NCBI GenBank assembly: GCA_964558465.1
Contig: CAZLEF010000026.1
Coordinates: forward strand, 19,396-83,395
Direction: 5' to 3'
Length of the DNA: 64,000 nucleotides
DNA from: JACJYC01 sp964558465
Lineage (GTDB): Bacteria > Bacteroidota > Bacteroidia > Chitinophagales > Saprospiraceae
Under the pieces are notes generated by a model. It was not told where the DNA came from. It did not search any database and saw only the letters and a program-made list of their open reading frames with translations. The position numbers and the translations under genes are program-made. How positions within the stretch are numbered: the stretch's first letter is position 1; the number at the start of each line of letters is the position of its first letter. Shown here one piece after another: positions 1 through 10,200 of this stretch.

Positions 1-2
1 AG

Positions 3-584
3 CATATGAGCGGCGCCCGGTGGCAACTCCGCGCCTTTACCAAACTCATGAAAGAAGTTGACCGGGATGAAGCCCTGGTGGTGCTCACCGCCAGCATTGT
101 CAAAAATCAAACCAAAGGTATGCCCGTCCACACCTGGGATCTGCCCAATACCGGCGATCTGGAAGATTATCGCCCTTCCAAGCTCAAGGTTGAGGAATTT
201 ATGACCACCGACCTGTTCACCGTCCAGAAAGACGACCTGATCGACCTGGTGGCACAACTCATGGACTGGCGCAAGCTCCGGCATATGCCCGTCGAGGACA
301 GCAAGGGCAGGCTCTGCGGGCTCATCACCTCCCGCCTGTTGCTCCGGTATTTCACCCATCGCGGCAAGGTCAACGGCCAGGACGTCGAAACGATCAATGA
401 CATCATGGTCAAAGACCCCATCACCATCGGCCCCGATGCCACGATCGTCGAAGCCATGCACCTGATGCGGGAGAAAAAAATCGGCTGTCTGCCCGTCATT
501 AAAGGCGACGAACTCATCGGCATTATCACGGAAATGGACTTCCTCAGAATCTCCGGCCGGTTGATTGAACGGCTGGAACGGTGA
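3..584 (+). CDS. CBS-domain protein, C-terminal part (cut by window edge)
   Basis: The frame is open to the left edge, so the ATG at position 6 is probably internal and this is the end of a longer protein. Two tandem CBS motifs are visible over roughly residues 60-190, each with the pattern 'VEEFMTTDLFTVQKDD' or 'INDIMVKDPITIGPDA' followed by a 'MPVEDSKGRLCGLIT' or 'LPVIKGDELIGIIT' strand. CBS pairs usually bind adenosine nucleotides and regulate an attached enzyme or channel. The 60 residues before the pair ('GARWQLRAFTKL', 'ALVVLTASIVKNQ') look like the end of a fused domain, possibly a GCS2-type carboxylate-amine ligase; that is a guess. No other gene is coupled to it. Confidence 0.75.
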   Translation, partial: HMSGARWQLRAFTKLMKEVDRDEALVVLTASIVKNQTKGMPVHTWDLPNTGDLEDYRPSKLKVEEFMTTDLFTVQKDDLIDLVAQLMDWRKLRHMPVEDSKGRLCGLITSRLLLRYFTHRGKVNGQDVETINDIMVKDPITIGPDATIVEAMHLMREKKIGCLPVIKGDELIGIITEMDFLRISGRLIERLER

Positions 585-610
585 CTTCGGCTTCGCTCAG
601 TCGCCTTAGA

Positions 611-646
611 GAGAGGTGAGAGAGGTGAGAGAGGTGAGAGAGGTGA
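611..646. repeat. Tandem repeat, 4 x 9 bp (GAGAGGTGA)
   Basis: Four exact copies of a 9-bp unit start 26 nt after the stop codon of the CBS-domain gene. The rest of the gap to 694 shows no gene. Confidence 0.9.
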
Positions 647-694
647 GATCCGACTACGCTGAAAGCTTCGCCGGACGGAGGCGGGTAGGGCCCG

Positions 695-1876
695 CTAAAA
701 GACCGTCCCGCCCCAAATAAACTCCGTAAAGTCGCTGCCTGGCGGGTACCTGCCGATCAACCAGGATTCCTTCAATCCGATACCCTGGGCTTTGGCTGAA
801 AGCAACCGGGCATCCTGGGGTATAGGGGTTTCTTTTACCTCGATTGCAGTCTTTTGATCCAGGATAAAATCGATCTCCTGGCCATTTTTCTTTTGAAAAT
901 AATTGATTTTCCCAATCTTGAACAATTGCAGGGCAATTGAATTTTCAAATTGAGCGCCTGAATTCACCTGAGCCAACGGCAGAATCAAACCAGTATCCGC
1001 CAGATAAACCTTTTTCTGCACCGCAATCGCCCTGTCTGCATTAGTCGTGAACGGTTCAACCAAATGTATAAAATAAGTTTTTTCCAATAAATGGATGAAG
1101 TCCTTTACTTTATGCCGGCTTAGCCCCAAAATGGAACCGATTTTGGAAAAATCTATCTTGTTGCCCACTCTCGAAGCCAAAAGTGTTAGCAGTTTGTACA
1201 GTTCATCAATGACGGAATAGTCGGAAAGAAGCTTGACATCCAATTCAATATATGAATTCACCACATCTTTTAAAAATCGTTTCTTCTTTTGTTCTGAATC
1301 GGAAAGTACAACCTCCGGGAATCCGCCGAACTGAATATACTCCTCATACAAGGGTTTGTACATGGCATACAACGTCCGGTTATAGGTTTTTAACCGGAAG
1401 TTGGCCAAATTGCCGAAATCGACTTCTTTAAATCGAAGAAATTCTAAAAAATCCAGCGGATAGATTTCAAAAATATCCTTTCGCCCTGCAAGGCTTTCTG
1501 AAAACTGGTTTTTTAAATAAAACGAGCTTGAGCCTGTAACAATAAACTTTACGCCAAAGTGATCATAATAATATTTGATGAAACTATTGACCTCAGGAAT
1601 CAATTGAATTTCATCGAGGGCTATTACGGTTGGAATGGTAAAATCTACTCCTTTTATTTCAAGACTTTCCTGAATCTCGCTGAAGTTTTTTTGGGTAAAA
1701 ATGAATCGGTCTTCTATTCGCTCCAGATCCAGGTAAATTTTGTTTTTGTGTTCAATTTTCTCAAGAAGAAACCTTAATGCAGTCGTTTTGCCTACCCGTC
1801 GCATGCCGGTTATCACCGTAACCCGCTTTTCTTCCAAATGCCGTTCCAAAACGTGAAAAACATTCCTTTCATACAT
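695..1876 (-). CDS. AAA_14/DUF4143 family ATPase
   Basis: A 393-residue P-loop ATPase of unknown cellular role. The Walker A motif GMRRVGKT is at residues 24-31, the Walker B-type motif 'VIALDEIQLI' near residue 90, and a sensor-like 'FIVTGSSSF' follows. The C-terminal DUF4143 part ends in a PD-(D/E)xK-like pattern, 'EIDFILDQKTAIEVKE', typical of this family. The ATG at 1876 is preferred over the upstream in-frame TTG at 1897, because that TTG lies inside the promoter -7 box. Such genes are usually mobile, single-gene accessory loci; this one has no operon partner. A second, clearly different member lies at 49178-50461. The family is certain and the function unknown. Confidence 0.85.
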   Translation of the reverse strand: MYERNVFHVLERHLEEKRVTVITGMRRVGKTTALRFLLEKIEHKNKIYLDLERIEDRFIFTQKNFSEIQESLEIKGVDFTIPTVIALDEIQLIPEVNSFIKYYYDHFGVKFIVTGSSSFYLKNQFSESLAGRKDIFEIYPLDFLEFLRFKEVDFGNLANFRLKTYNRTLYAMYKPLYEEYIQFGGFPEVVLSDSEQKKKRFLKDVVNSYIELDVKLLSDYSVIDELYKLLTLLASRVGNKIDFSKIGSILGLSRHKVKDFIHLLEKTYFIHLVEPFTTNADRAIAVQKKVYLADTGLILPLAQVNSGAQFENSIALQLFKIGKINYFQKKNGQEIDFILDQKTAIEVKETPIPQDARLLSAKAQGIGLKESWLIGRYPPGSDFTEFIWGGTVF

Positions 1877-1926
1877 AAATCCTGACTTTTTGTACAAAAT
1901 TAATACAAAAATCCTGACTTTTTGTA
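1877..1926 (-). promoter_or_regulatory. Promoter with duplicated 18-bp operator-like repeat
   Basis: On the minus strand, two identical 18-bp copies (TACAAAAAGTCAGGATTT) lie at 1909-1926 and 1877-1894, a 32-bp period or about three helical turns. Between them is TAATTTTG (1895-1902), a match to the Bacteroidota -7 box TAnnTTTG. The second copy ends at the base before the ATG. This looks like an autoregulated promoter (inference). Confidence 0.55.
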
Positions 1927-1969
1927 AATTTAGTCTTAAATTTTCTATTCATTTCATTGATTCCAAATT

Positions 1970-2668
1970 TTACTTAATTAACCATTCCAGGACCCCTTTG
2001 TACCGCTCCACAAACGCCTCCATCTGTTTCCGCCGGTACTGCATCACCCAGCGCGGATGCGGCAGTGGCTCGATGGACTTGAAAAATCCGTAGTGTTCGT
2101 TGAGCTTTTGAAAATATTTGAAGTTTTGTCCTTCCCCCAGGCAGACGGCCGTTTCGGTCAGCGCCCCGATGTTTATTTGCTGTTGAATATGGTCGATAAT
2201 ATACGGTTCCACTGCTTTTTCGAGCAGGCGGTCGTCGTAATAATTGTAGTTTTTTCCGTCTTTGGTGAACCCCAGCGGACAAAGCGAGGTGATGTAAAAA
2301 TACCGGTAAAACGCCTCGGGGCAGCCAAAGGCATGCGCCACCGCGTAGACAAACTGAGCGGACAGTTCGGCCTTCTTCTGAAAACCGTTGTGGATGCCGC
2401 AATCTTCGGCCAGGCGGATGGGGTCGGTAAAAGGAACCCCGGTAATGCCCGCTCCGAATCGCCCCGGGTTGATGCCGAACAGGAAGACCCTGGGTCCGGA
2501 ATCGGCATAAAACTTCGAATAGAATGATTCCATGGCAGCCAGCGTTTCCGGGTTGTCGTATGGGAACAAGAGCTCTACGCCTTCCGGCAACCTCCAATCG
2601 GGCCGGATTTCCCGAAAATAATCCATTACTTTTGCGCCAAAGGAATGTATCGTATCTTTCATTGCCAT
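1970..2668 (-). CDS. SMUG2-type uracil-DNA glycosylase family protein (DUF4918)
   Basis: A 232-residue protein of the uracil-DNA glycosylase superfamily. The catalytic-loop motif 'GINPGRFGAGITGVPF' matches the SMUG pattern G(M/I)NPGPFGM-x-QTGVPFG. The C-terminal 'PHPRWVMQYRRK' corresponds to the HPSPRN-type DNA-intercalation motif. Members are expected to excise damaged bases such as uracil in base excision repair. It is transcribed divergently from hemW with a 61-bp gap. The start is the ATG at 2668, with a second ATG two codons later as an alternative. Family assignment is good; the exact lesion preference cannot be read from sequence. Confidence 0.82.
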   Translation of the reverse strand: MAMKDTIHSFGAKVMDYFREIRPDWRLPEGVELLFPYDNPETLAAMESFYSKFYADSGPRVFLFGINPGRFGAGITGVPFTDPIRLAEDCGIHNGFQKKAELSAQFVYAVAHAFGCPEAFYRYFYITSLCPLGFTKDGKNYNYYDDRLLEKAVEPYIIDHIQQQINIGALTETAVCLGEGQNFKYFQKLNEHYGFFKSIEPLPHPRWVMQYRRKQMEAFVERYKGVLEWLIK

Positions 2669-2729
2669 TCAAACAGTTAGAACCGCCCCGCAATATTAGT
2701 TGTTTTTGCAGGGAAGAACAGGATCCAGC

Positions 2730-3890
2730 ATGCCGGGAATTTATTTTCATATACCTTTTTGCAAACAGGCCTGCCATTACTGCAATTTTCATTTTTCCAC
2801 CTCCATGGGTTACAAGCAGGATCTGTTGCAAGCCATGTTGAAGGAATTGGTACTCCGGAAGGACGAACTCGAAGGCGCTCCGACCGGTTCCATCTACCTG
2901 GGCGGCGGCACCCCTTCCCTGCTCACGCCTGCCGAACTGGAGACCTTGTTCGAACAGGTCTTCCGCCATTTCAACGTTGCACCCGATGCGGAGATCACCC
3001 TCGAAGCCAATCCCGACGACCTGACCCCCGAATATTTATCCGCCCTGGCCCAAAGCCCGGTCAATCGCCTGAGCATCGGCGTTCAGTCTTTTTTTGAGGA
3101 GGACCTCCGGTATATGAACCGCGCCCATACGGGTCCTGAGGCGCGCACCTCCATCGAACACGCGCAAAAGGCGGGCTTCGGCAACCTGACCGTCGACCTG
3201 ATCTACGGCGCGCCCACCACCAGCCACGAACGCTGGGCGGAAAACATCGACACGCTCCTCAGGTATGGTATTCCGCACCTTTCCTGTTACGCGCTCACTG
3301 TTGAGCCTAAAACGGCCCTGGCTCATTTTGTGGAAAAAGGCAAATCGGAGGCCCCGGATGAAAGTCGCAGCGCAACCCAGTACGAGTACCTGATGAACAC
3401 CCTTCGCCGGGAGGGCTATGAGCACTACGAAATTTCCAATTTTGCCCTGCCCGGCCGCCACGCCCGCCACAACAGCAGTTATTGGAGCGGCGAAGCCTAT
3501 CTGGGTATCGGCCCATCGGCGCATTCCTTCGACGGCCGTTTCACCCGGCAATGGAACGTGGCCAATAATGCCCGGTACATCAAGGCATTGCAACAAGTGG
3601 GAAATAAGGAAGAACGCCTGGAGCAGGAAGGCGCCCTGTTTGAAAAAGAGATCCTGGCGCCCAGGGATCGTTACAACGAGTACGTGATGACCGGCCTGCG
3701 GACGGCCCGGGGGTGTTCCCTGGCAGCAATCGATGCATTCGGACCCGGTTTTCAGGCCCATTTCCGGGAAAATATCGCCCCGTTTATCCAACAGGAACTG
3801 GTAACCGTGCTCGACACCAACTATACCTTAACCGACGCCGGACGCCTGTTGGCCGACCGGATCGCGTCGGAATTGTTTTTTATTCACTAA
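2730..3890 (+). CDS. hemW: HemW-like radical SAM protein (coproporphyrinogen III oxidase-like)
   Basis: A 386-residue radical SAM protein. The [4Fe-4S]/SAM motif CxxxCxxC is 'CKQACHYCNF' near residue 10, preceded by the family's 'MPGIYFHIPF'. The stretches 'IYLGGGTPSLL', 'EANPDDL', 'RLSIGVQSF' and 'HYEISNFA' are standard for HemW/HemN. The HemW motif after the cluster ends in F (CxYCxF) rather than the extra cysteine of true HemN, so a heme-chaperone role is more likely than coproporphyrinogen oxidation. An in-frame TTG at 2700 exists, but the ATG at 2730 matches the family N-terminus exactly. It is divergent from the glycosylase gene. Confidence 0.88.
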   Translation: MPGIYFHIPFCKQACHYCNFHFSTSMGYKQDLLQAMLKELVLRKDELEGAPTGSIYLGGGTPSLLTPAELETLFEQVFRHFNVAPDAEITLEANPDDLTPEYLSALAQSPVNRLSIGVQSFFEEDLRYMNRAHTGPEARTSIEHAQKAGFGNLTVDLIYGAPTTSHERWAENIDTLLRYGIPHLSCYALTVEPKTALAHFVEKGKSEAPDESRSATQYEYLMNTLRREGYEHYEISNFALPGRHARHNSSYWSGEAYLGIGPSAHSFDGRFTRQWNVANNARYIKALQQVGNKEERLEQEGALFEKEILAPRDRYNEYVMTGLRTARGCSLAAIDAFGPGFQAHFRENIAPFIQQELVTVLDTNYTLTDAGRLLADRIASELFFIH

Positions 3891-3920
3891 ACAAACCTGA
3901 ACCGAAAACCAAATCCCCAT

Positions 3921-3948
3921 AACTCCAAACTCAAAACTCAAAACAACC
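3921..3948. repeat. Tandem repeat, 4 x 7 bp (AACTCAA)
   Basis: Units AACTCCA, AACTCAA, AACTCAA, AACAACC lie 30 nt after the hemW stop codon. The unit is almost the reverse complement of the GTTTGGA repeat at 45058. Confidence 0.75.
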
Positions 3949-3983
3949 CCAACCCATTTCCAATCCACAATAAACCAGCATCA

Positions 3984-4775
3984 ATGATAACACTTCGCCA
4001 ACTAACGGAATGCCTGGAACAAATTGCTCCTCCGGCCTACCAGGAAAGTTACGACAACTCGGGGCTCATCACCGGCCACCCCGACATGCCCGTCAAGGGC
4101 GTGCTCGTATGCCTCGATTCCACCGAAGCCGTGATCCGGGAAGCCGTGGCCCGGGGGTGCAATGTAGTGGTGGCCCACCATCCGATCATTTTCAATGGCT
4201 TAAAGCGGATCACCGGCCGGGATTATGTCGAACGTACCGTGATCGAGGCCATCCGCAACGAAATTGCCATTTACGCCATCCACACCAACCTGGACAATGT
4301 CTACGCCCAGGGGGTGAACAGCCGGATCGCCCGGCGGCTCGGGTTGGTCAATACCCGGATCCTGGCGCCTAAACCCGGTTTGGATGGGCAGGTTGGCTCG
4401 GGCATGATCGGCGACCTGGAACCGGAGATCCCGGAACAAACCTTCCTGCAACACCTGAAAACCCGCATGTCGGCAACAATTGTGCGCCATACGCGTTTAT
4501 TGGACAGGCCCGTCCGGCGGATTGCCGTTTGCGGGGGTTCGGGCAGTTTTCTGCTCAAAGATGCGATCAGCCAGGGCGCCGGTTTTTTTGTGACCGCCGA
4601 TTACAAATACCACCAGTTCTTCGACGCCGAGGACAAAATCGTCATCGCCGACATCGGACACTATGAAAGCGAGCAATTTACAATTGAATTATTAGGTGAC
4701 ATTATTACGCAGAAATTTAGTAATTTTGCGGTTCATTTGACGAAAACCAATACCAATCCGGTGTTTTATTTTTAA
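3984..4775 (+). CDS. Nif3-like dinuclear metal-centre protein
   Basis: A 263-residue NIF3/DUF34 (YbgI) family protein. 'VVAHHPIIF' supplies the paired metal-binding histidines, 'AIHTNLDNV' a further His/Asp, and the C-terminal 'IADIGHYESEQ' the remaining ligands. It is the short form, without the PII-like insert that extends many relatives to about 370 residues. The family forms hexameric toroids; the biological role is unsettled, with GTP cyclohydrolase-like and nucleotide-repair ideas in the literature. It is followed after 14 nt by the coiled-coil zinc-ribbon protein, a pairing often seen in Bacteroidota, so the two are probably cotranscribed. Confidence 0.88.
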   Translation: MITLRQLTECLEQIAPPAYQESYDNSGLITGHPDMPVKGVLVCLDSTEAVIREAVARGCNVVVAHHPIIFNGLKRITGRDYVERTVIEAIRNEIAIYAIHTNLDNVYAQGVNSRIARRLGLVNTRILAPKPGLDGQVGSGMIGDLEPEIPEQTFLQHLKTRMSATIVRHTRLLDRPVRRIAVCGGSGSFLLKDAISQGAGFFVTADYKYHQFFDAEDKIVIADIGHYESEQFTIELLGDIITQKFSNFAVHLTKTNTNPVFYF

Positions 4776-4789
4776 TAAACCAATTCAGC

Positions 4790-5569
4790 ATGGTAGAATT
4801 GACAATAGCCGAAAAGCTAAAACAATTGTACGAACTCCAATTAGTTGACTCCCAGATTGACGAAATTGAGGTTTTGAAAGGGGAGCTTCCAATGGAAGTT
4901 AGCGACCTCGAAGACGATATTGCAGGCCTGGAGACCCGTGTGGCCCGCCTGGAAAGCAACGTAAAAGAACTGGAAGAAGAAACCAACCGCCATGTGGCCA
5001 ATATCAAGGAATCCGAAGCATTGATCCTCCGGTACAAAGTACAGATGGACAATGTGAAGAACAACCGCGAATATGAAGCCCTGACCAAGGAGATCGAAAT
5101 GCAAAACCTCGAGATCCAACTGTCTGAAAAGCGGGTCAAGCAGGCGAGGATGGATGTCGACGCCAAAAAAGAAACCTTGCATGCCAACCAGGAAAAACTG
5201 GCTAAAAAACAGAAAGACCTGGAAAACAAACGCATTGAGCTTTCCCAGATCATCGCCAAAACCGAAAAGGAAGAAGAACGGCTGCGCCAGCGTTCCGAAG
5301 CAGCCAGGATCGGCATCGAAGACCGGCTGATGCTCGCTTATGACAAGATCCGGACCTCCTACCGCAACGGCCTTGCTGTCGTGACCATCGCCCGCGACGC
5401 CTGCGGCGGTTGCTTCAATATGATACCGCCGCAAATGCAGCTCGAAATTGCCCAGCGCAAAAAGATCGTGGCGTGCGAACACTGCGGCCGCATCCTGGTC
5501 GACGAAAGCATCGTCGAAGAGGTTAAACAAAATGTCAATATCGCCGAGACTTCTATTCTCGATGATTAA
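4790..5569 (+). CDS. Coiled-coil C4 zinc-ribbon protein
   Basis: A 259-residue protein. Residues about 30-185 are almost continuous coiled coil, rich in E, K, L and Q heptads. The C-terminus holds a zinc ribbon with two knuckles, 'CGGCF' and 'CEHCGRIL', about 22 residues apart. This is the architecture of the zf-RING_7/CT398-like family, found near nif3 in many bacteria. The exact function is unknown; roles in nucleic-acid or protein-complex assembly have been proposed for relatives. It lies 14 nt after the Nif3-like gene and probably shares its promoter. Confidence 0.85.
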   Translation: MVELTIAEKLKQLYELQLVDSQIDEIEVLKGELPMEVSDLEDDIAGLETRVARLESNVKELEEETNRHVANIKESEALILRYKVQMDNVKNNREYEALTKEIEMQNLEIQLSEKRVKQARMDVDAKKETLHANQEKLAKKQKDLENKRIELSQIIAKTEKEEERLRQRSEAARIGIEDRLMLAYDKIRTSYRNGLAVVTIARDACGGCFNMIPPQMQLEIAQRKKIVACEHCGRILVDESIVEEVKQNVNIAETSILDD

Positions 5570-5580
5570 CTGCTTTATAG

Positions 5581-5636
5581 TTGTCAGTTGTCAGTGGTCA
5601 GTCACTGATCACTGACAACTGACCACTGACAACTAA
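5581..5636. repeat. Heptamer array forming a long hairpin
   Basis: Eight 7-bp units: TTGTCAG, TTGTCAG, TGGTCAG, then the complementary-sense TCACTGA, TCACTGA, CAACTGA, CCACTGA, CAACTAA. The two halves are inverted, so about 22 nt on each side can pair around a short loop, with GU wobbles. It starts 11 nt after the zinc-ribbon stop codon and could act as a transcript-end structure, but no U-tract follows. Confidence 0.85.
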
Positions 5637-5660
5637 TTCCGTCCCAAAAACATATCAACA

Positions 5661-7154
5661 TTGGCGCATCCCAAAGTCATCGCCTTGCCTTTTATGCTCG
5701 TTTTCACGACCTGTGTCCTGAATGCCCAGGGGCGTTTCGAATTCACCCCGCTGGCGAGGGATGCATACGAAAAAAACCTTGCGCTCCGTTTTGACGAATC
5801 CAGCCTGCTCATAGCCCGCATGAAACTCGAAGACCCCGGCAATTTGCTGGCCCATTACTTCGAGAACTATATCGATTTTTTCAAACTCTACATCAGCGAA
5901 GACGAAGCCCTGTACAAAAAACAGGAAAAAGCGTACGAAGCCCGCCTGGCCCGGATCGAAAAAGAAGGCGCCCCGAAGTCGCCCTTTTACCGGTATACCC
6001 AGGCCAATATGCGGTTGCAATGGGCGCTGATCCGTCTGCGGTTCGAAGATTACCTGGCCGCCTTCAACGACGTCAACAAGGCCAATAAACTGCTGGAGGC
6101 CAACGTGGAATTATTCCCCGATTTCATGCCCAACCGCCGGGATCTGGGATTGCTCCACGCTATGGTCGGCACCATTCCCAACGAATACAAATGGGGCGTC
6201 AGGTTGCTCAGCAGCCTCGACGGCACGATAGAACAAGGGCGAAAGGAAGTTGAACAGGTGTTGACCTACGCCAATTCGCACGACTTTATTTTTGGGAACG
6301 AAACCCGGGTCCTGTACGCATTTTTGCTGCTTCACCTCGAAAACGACGGCGAAGGCGCCTGGCGGGTGCTCCAGGAAGGCCGGCTGAAGCCCGCCGAAAA
6401 CCCGCTGCATTGTTTTGTCATGGCCAATATCGCCATGCGCACCGGCAAAAACGACGAAGCCATCCGGTTGTTGGAAAAAAAGCCCCAAAGCCCGGCTTTT
6501 TATCCTTTCCCCTATATGGATTATATGCTTGGGTTGGCCAAATTGCGCCGCATCGACAAAGACGCAGGTCCGCATATCCAGCAGTTCATCAACCGGTACC
6601 GCGGCCGCCATTATATCAAGGAAGCGTATCAGAAACTGGCCTGGCAGGCTATGATCAACGGGCAACCCGAGGAATACCGCCGGCTGATGGTGGCCTGCCT
6701 CGACAAAGGTTATGCTGTTGCCGGCGGGGATAAAAGCGCCTTGCAGGAAGCCCGGGAAGGCCGTTCGCCGGATGTTGACCTCCTGCGCAGCCGTCTGCTC
6801 TTCGACGGCGGGTATTATGCCCGGGCCCGTGAATTGCTGACCGGCCGCACCAGCGCCGATTTCGCCGAGGGTCACCACCGCCTCGAATTCACCTACCGGA
6901 TGGGCCGGATCGAACAAGGCCTGAAAAACTACCCGGAAGCCCTCCGGCACTACCAACAAACCATCGAAAAAGGAGAAGCCAGCCCCTGGTTTTTTGCCTG
7001 CAACGCCGCCCTCCAGGCCGGTCTCATCTATGAAAAAAAGGGCGACAAAGCTGCCGCCAAAACCCATTTCCTTTTGTGCCTCAAAATGAACCCGGTGGAA
7101 TACGCCGATGGGTTGCACCAGCAGGCGAAAGCGGGATTGGGGCGGGTACGGTAG
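5661..7154 (+). CDS. Secreted tetratricopeptide-repeat protein
   Basis: A 497-residue helical-repeat protein with an N-terminal signal peptide ('ALPFMLVFTTCVLNAQG'). TPR-like helix pairs run through the whole length, clearest near the C-terminus ('GLKNYPEALRHYQQTIEKGEASPWFFACNAALQAGLI'-type spacing). The start is a TTG at 5661; the only alternative, the ATG at 5694, would leave a signal peptide too short. An in-frame stop at 5634 limits the choice. TPR proteins are scaffolds, so the partner is unknown. It lies 62 nt before the hybrid two-component gene on the same strand, and could be cotranscribed with it (inference). Confidence 0.75.
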   Translation: MAHPKVIALPFMLVFTTCVLNAQGRFEFTPLARDAYEKNLALRFDESSLLIARMKLEDPGNLLAHYFENYIDFFKLYISEDEALYKKQEKAYEARLARIEKEGAPKSPFYRYTQANMRLQWALIRLRFEDYLAAFNDVNKANKLLEANVELFPDFMPNRRDLGLLHAMVGTIPNEYKWGVRLLSSLDGTIEQGRKEVEQVLTYANSHDFIFGNETRVLYAFLLLHLENDGEGAWRVLQEGRLKPAENPLHCFVMANIAMRTGKNDEAIRLLEKKPQSPAFYPFPYMDYMLGLAKLRRIDKDAGPHIQQFINRYRGRHYIKEAYQKLAWQAMINGQPEEYRRLMVACLDKGYAVAGGDKSALQEAREGRSPDVDLLRSRLLFDGGYYARARELLTGRTSADFAEGHHRLEFTYRMGRIEQGLKNYPEALRHYQQTIEKGEASPWFFACNAALQAGLIYEKKGDKAAAKTHFLLCLKMNPVEYADGLHQQAKAGLGRVR

Positions 7155-7216
7155 CGATCAGTCAGATTTTTTTAGTACATTCGCAGACCTCTTTATGCCG
7201 AGCTTAAAACCGGGGG

Positions 7217-10200
7217 ATGAAATATTTTGCAGGGTGCAGCGCACGCACCGGTCACAAACATCGATCCAAAAACACCCAAACAGGATCTATTGCCGGAATT
7301 TGGTTATTTCTCCTTTTGATCCTGTTGTTCGGCGGTAAACTGCCCGCTCAACACCCCGTTTCTGCTCCCGGCCTGCCCTTCATCCGCAATTACCCGCCCG
7401 GCGAATACGGTGCACACAACCAAAACTGGGCCATCGTACAGGACCGGCGGGGGGTGATGTACTTCGGCAACAGCAGCGGCCTGCTGGAATACGACGGTGT
7501 TTCCTGGCGGCTGATCCGAATGAACAATGCAAGGATCATCCGCTCCCTGGCCATCAGCGCCGACGACCGGATTTATGCCGGCGGGTACGGCGATATCGGA
7601 TACTTCACACCCGATTCCACCCGGCAACTGCAGTTTGTCTCCCTGTTGCCCCAAATCGACAAAAACCTGCGCGATTTCACGGATGTATGGCAGGTGCTGG
7701 CTACTCCCGAAGGGATTTATTTTGTGACCGTTCAATACCTCTTCCGCTGGGACGGCCAAAAAATGCAAACCTGGCCGGCCAATTCGTCTTTTCAGGCAGG
7801 GTATCTGGTCAACGGCCAGGTTTATGTCCGGGACATTGCTGTGGGGGTAATGCAACTTGTTTCTGACTCGCTCCGTCCAGCCTTTCAAGATAAAAAATTG
7901 CCCGGTGATCGCATCAGCGCCATGCTCCCCTATGCTTGTCAGGGGAAAAAATGTATCCTGATCGCTACGCGTGACAACGGGCTTTTTCTGTATGACGGCC
8001 ATTCCATCGAACGCTTCCCGACAGCTGCAGACGACCTGCTCATCAGCTTGCAGGTTTTTTGCGCCGCTGCCCTGGCCAACGGCCACTACGCCTTCGGCGC
8101 CATGCAGGGCGGGGTAATCATACTGGATGCGGAGGGAAATTTCAGACAACGGATACATCAACCCACGGGGTTGCTCGATGAGGCGGTCCTTTCCCTGTAC
8201 CAGGACCGGCAGTCGGCACTCTGGATCGGCATGCAAGTCGGCATAACCCGGGTGGAGATTTCCAGCCCGTTCAGCTATTTCGGCAAGGAGGAAGGCATCG
8301 AGGGAAGTGTCTGGGAAATAACCCGGCATGAGGGCAGGCTCTATTTCGCGACCATCATGGGCCTTTTTTACCTGGACGAAAGCGCCCCGGGTCCCGGCCG
8401 GTTCCATAAAGTGGCGGGCGTGTCGCCCCAATGCTGGGCGCTGCAGCCGTTTGGACAGACCCTGCTTGCCGCAACCTTTGACGGCGTTTATGAAGTCAGG
8501 GGGGGCCAGGGCCGCCGGATCACCGACGGGTTTGTGTTTTCCCTGCACCGCTCCAGACAGGACCCCAACCGGGTTTTTGCCGGCATGAGGCCCGGTGTAA
8601 AATCCTTGTATCACGAAGGAGGTCAATGGAAGGAGGAGGGCCGGATGGAAGGCATGGATCAGGAAATCCGCCATTTTTACGAAACCCCGGATGGCAAACT
8701 TTGGCTCACCGACTATTTTAACGGATTACTGCTCGCAGACTTTTCAAAAGGTTATACCCGCCAACCCACAATCGTGCGTTACGACACCCGGCATGGTTTG
8801 CCGCCTGCCGATCGCGTAGTCGCCTTTCCGACGGACCAAGGATTGCGGTTCGCGACCCTTCAGGGCATTTTCCTTTTTGATGAACCGAGGCAGCGTTTTT
8901 TCCGCGATTCCACCCTGGTGACGGGGCTTCCGGATACCAGGATCGGGTTGTTTTCCGCAAGCCGGGACAGCCGCGGAAATCTCTGGTTGCTGGCCGATAA
9001 CAATGCCCAGTCGGGTATTGCCGTCCGCCGGTCGGAAGGGGTTTATACCTGGCAGCAAGGTGCTTTACCGCGCATCGCCGAAATGCCCGTCTTTACCGCT
9101 TACCCGGATCCGGCCGAAGAACAGACCACCTGGATCGGAGGTACAGACCGGGTCGTGCGTTACAACGGGGCCGCCACCCCAAACCACGATCTTTCCTTCC
9201 CGACGCTTATCCGCCAGATCATCGTTGACGGAGACTCCATCCTTTACGGCGGAGCGGGAACGACGCCGGGGCCAAAACTCCGGCTGGCCTTCGCCAACAA
9301 TGCGTTGCGTTTCCGCTACGCGGCCCCCAGTTTCGATGACGAATCGAAAAACGAATACCAATACCTGCTGGAAGGATACGACAAGGATTGGTCGGCCTGG
9401 AATAAAGAGACCTACAAAGATTATACCGGCCTGCAGCCGGGCGCCTACCGGTTCCTGGTGCGGGCGCGGAATATCTACCGGCAGGTTGGTGAAACGGCGG
9501 TTTGTGAAATACAGATACTGCCTCCTTTCTACCGAACCTGGTCGGCCTACCTGGTCTACGCATTGCTGCTGGCCGGGGGAATTTTCCAGGTCTGGCGGTT
9601 TGGACTGAAAAGGATCCGAAAGAAGCACCTCCAGGAAATAAAACAACTGGAGTATGAAAAACTCAAAGAACTGGATCATCTGAAATCCCGCTTTTTTGCA
9701 AATATTTCCCACGAATTCCGCACCCCGCTTACCCTTATCCTGGGGCCGGTCGAACACCTGCTCTCCACCCACCCCGAGGCAGGTCAGGCCCGGCAGTACC
9801 ACCTGATCAAGCGGAACGCTCAACGGCTGTTGCGCCTGATCAACCAACTGCTCGACCTCTCCAAACTGGACGCCGGCAAAATGAAACTGGACATGCGGTT
9901 GGAGGATATCATTCCGATCCTAAGGGGAATTACCTTTTCTTTTGAATCCCTGGTAGAAACCAAAAAAATCCGGCTTGGTTTTGAAAGCAGTCTGGAAAGC
10001 GCCGTCCTTTACTTTGATCGCGACAAAACAGAGCAGATCCTGACCAACCTGATATCGAATGCCGTCAAGTTTACGCCGGAAGGCGGGGCCGTCCAGGTCA
10101 ATGTGGAATTAGCCGGGGAGGAGAACGAATGGCTTCAAATCGAGGTGTCCGACACCGGGCCCGGGATTTCGGAGGGGCAGTTGCAACATATTTTTGACCG

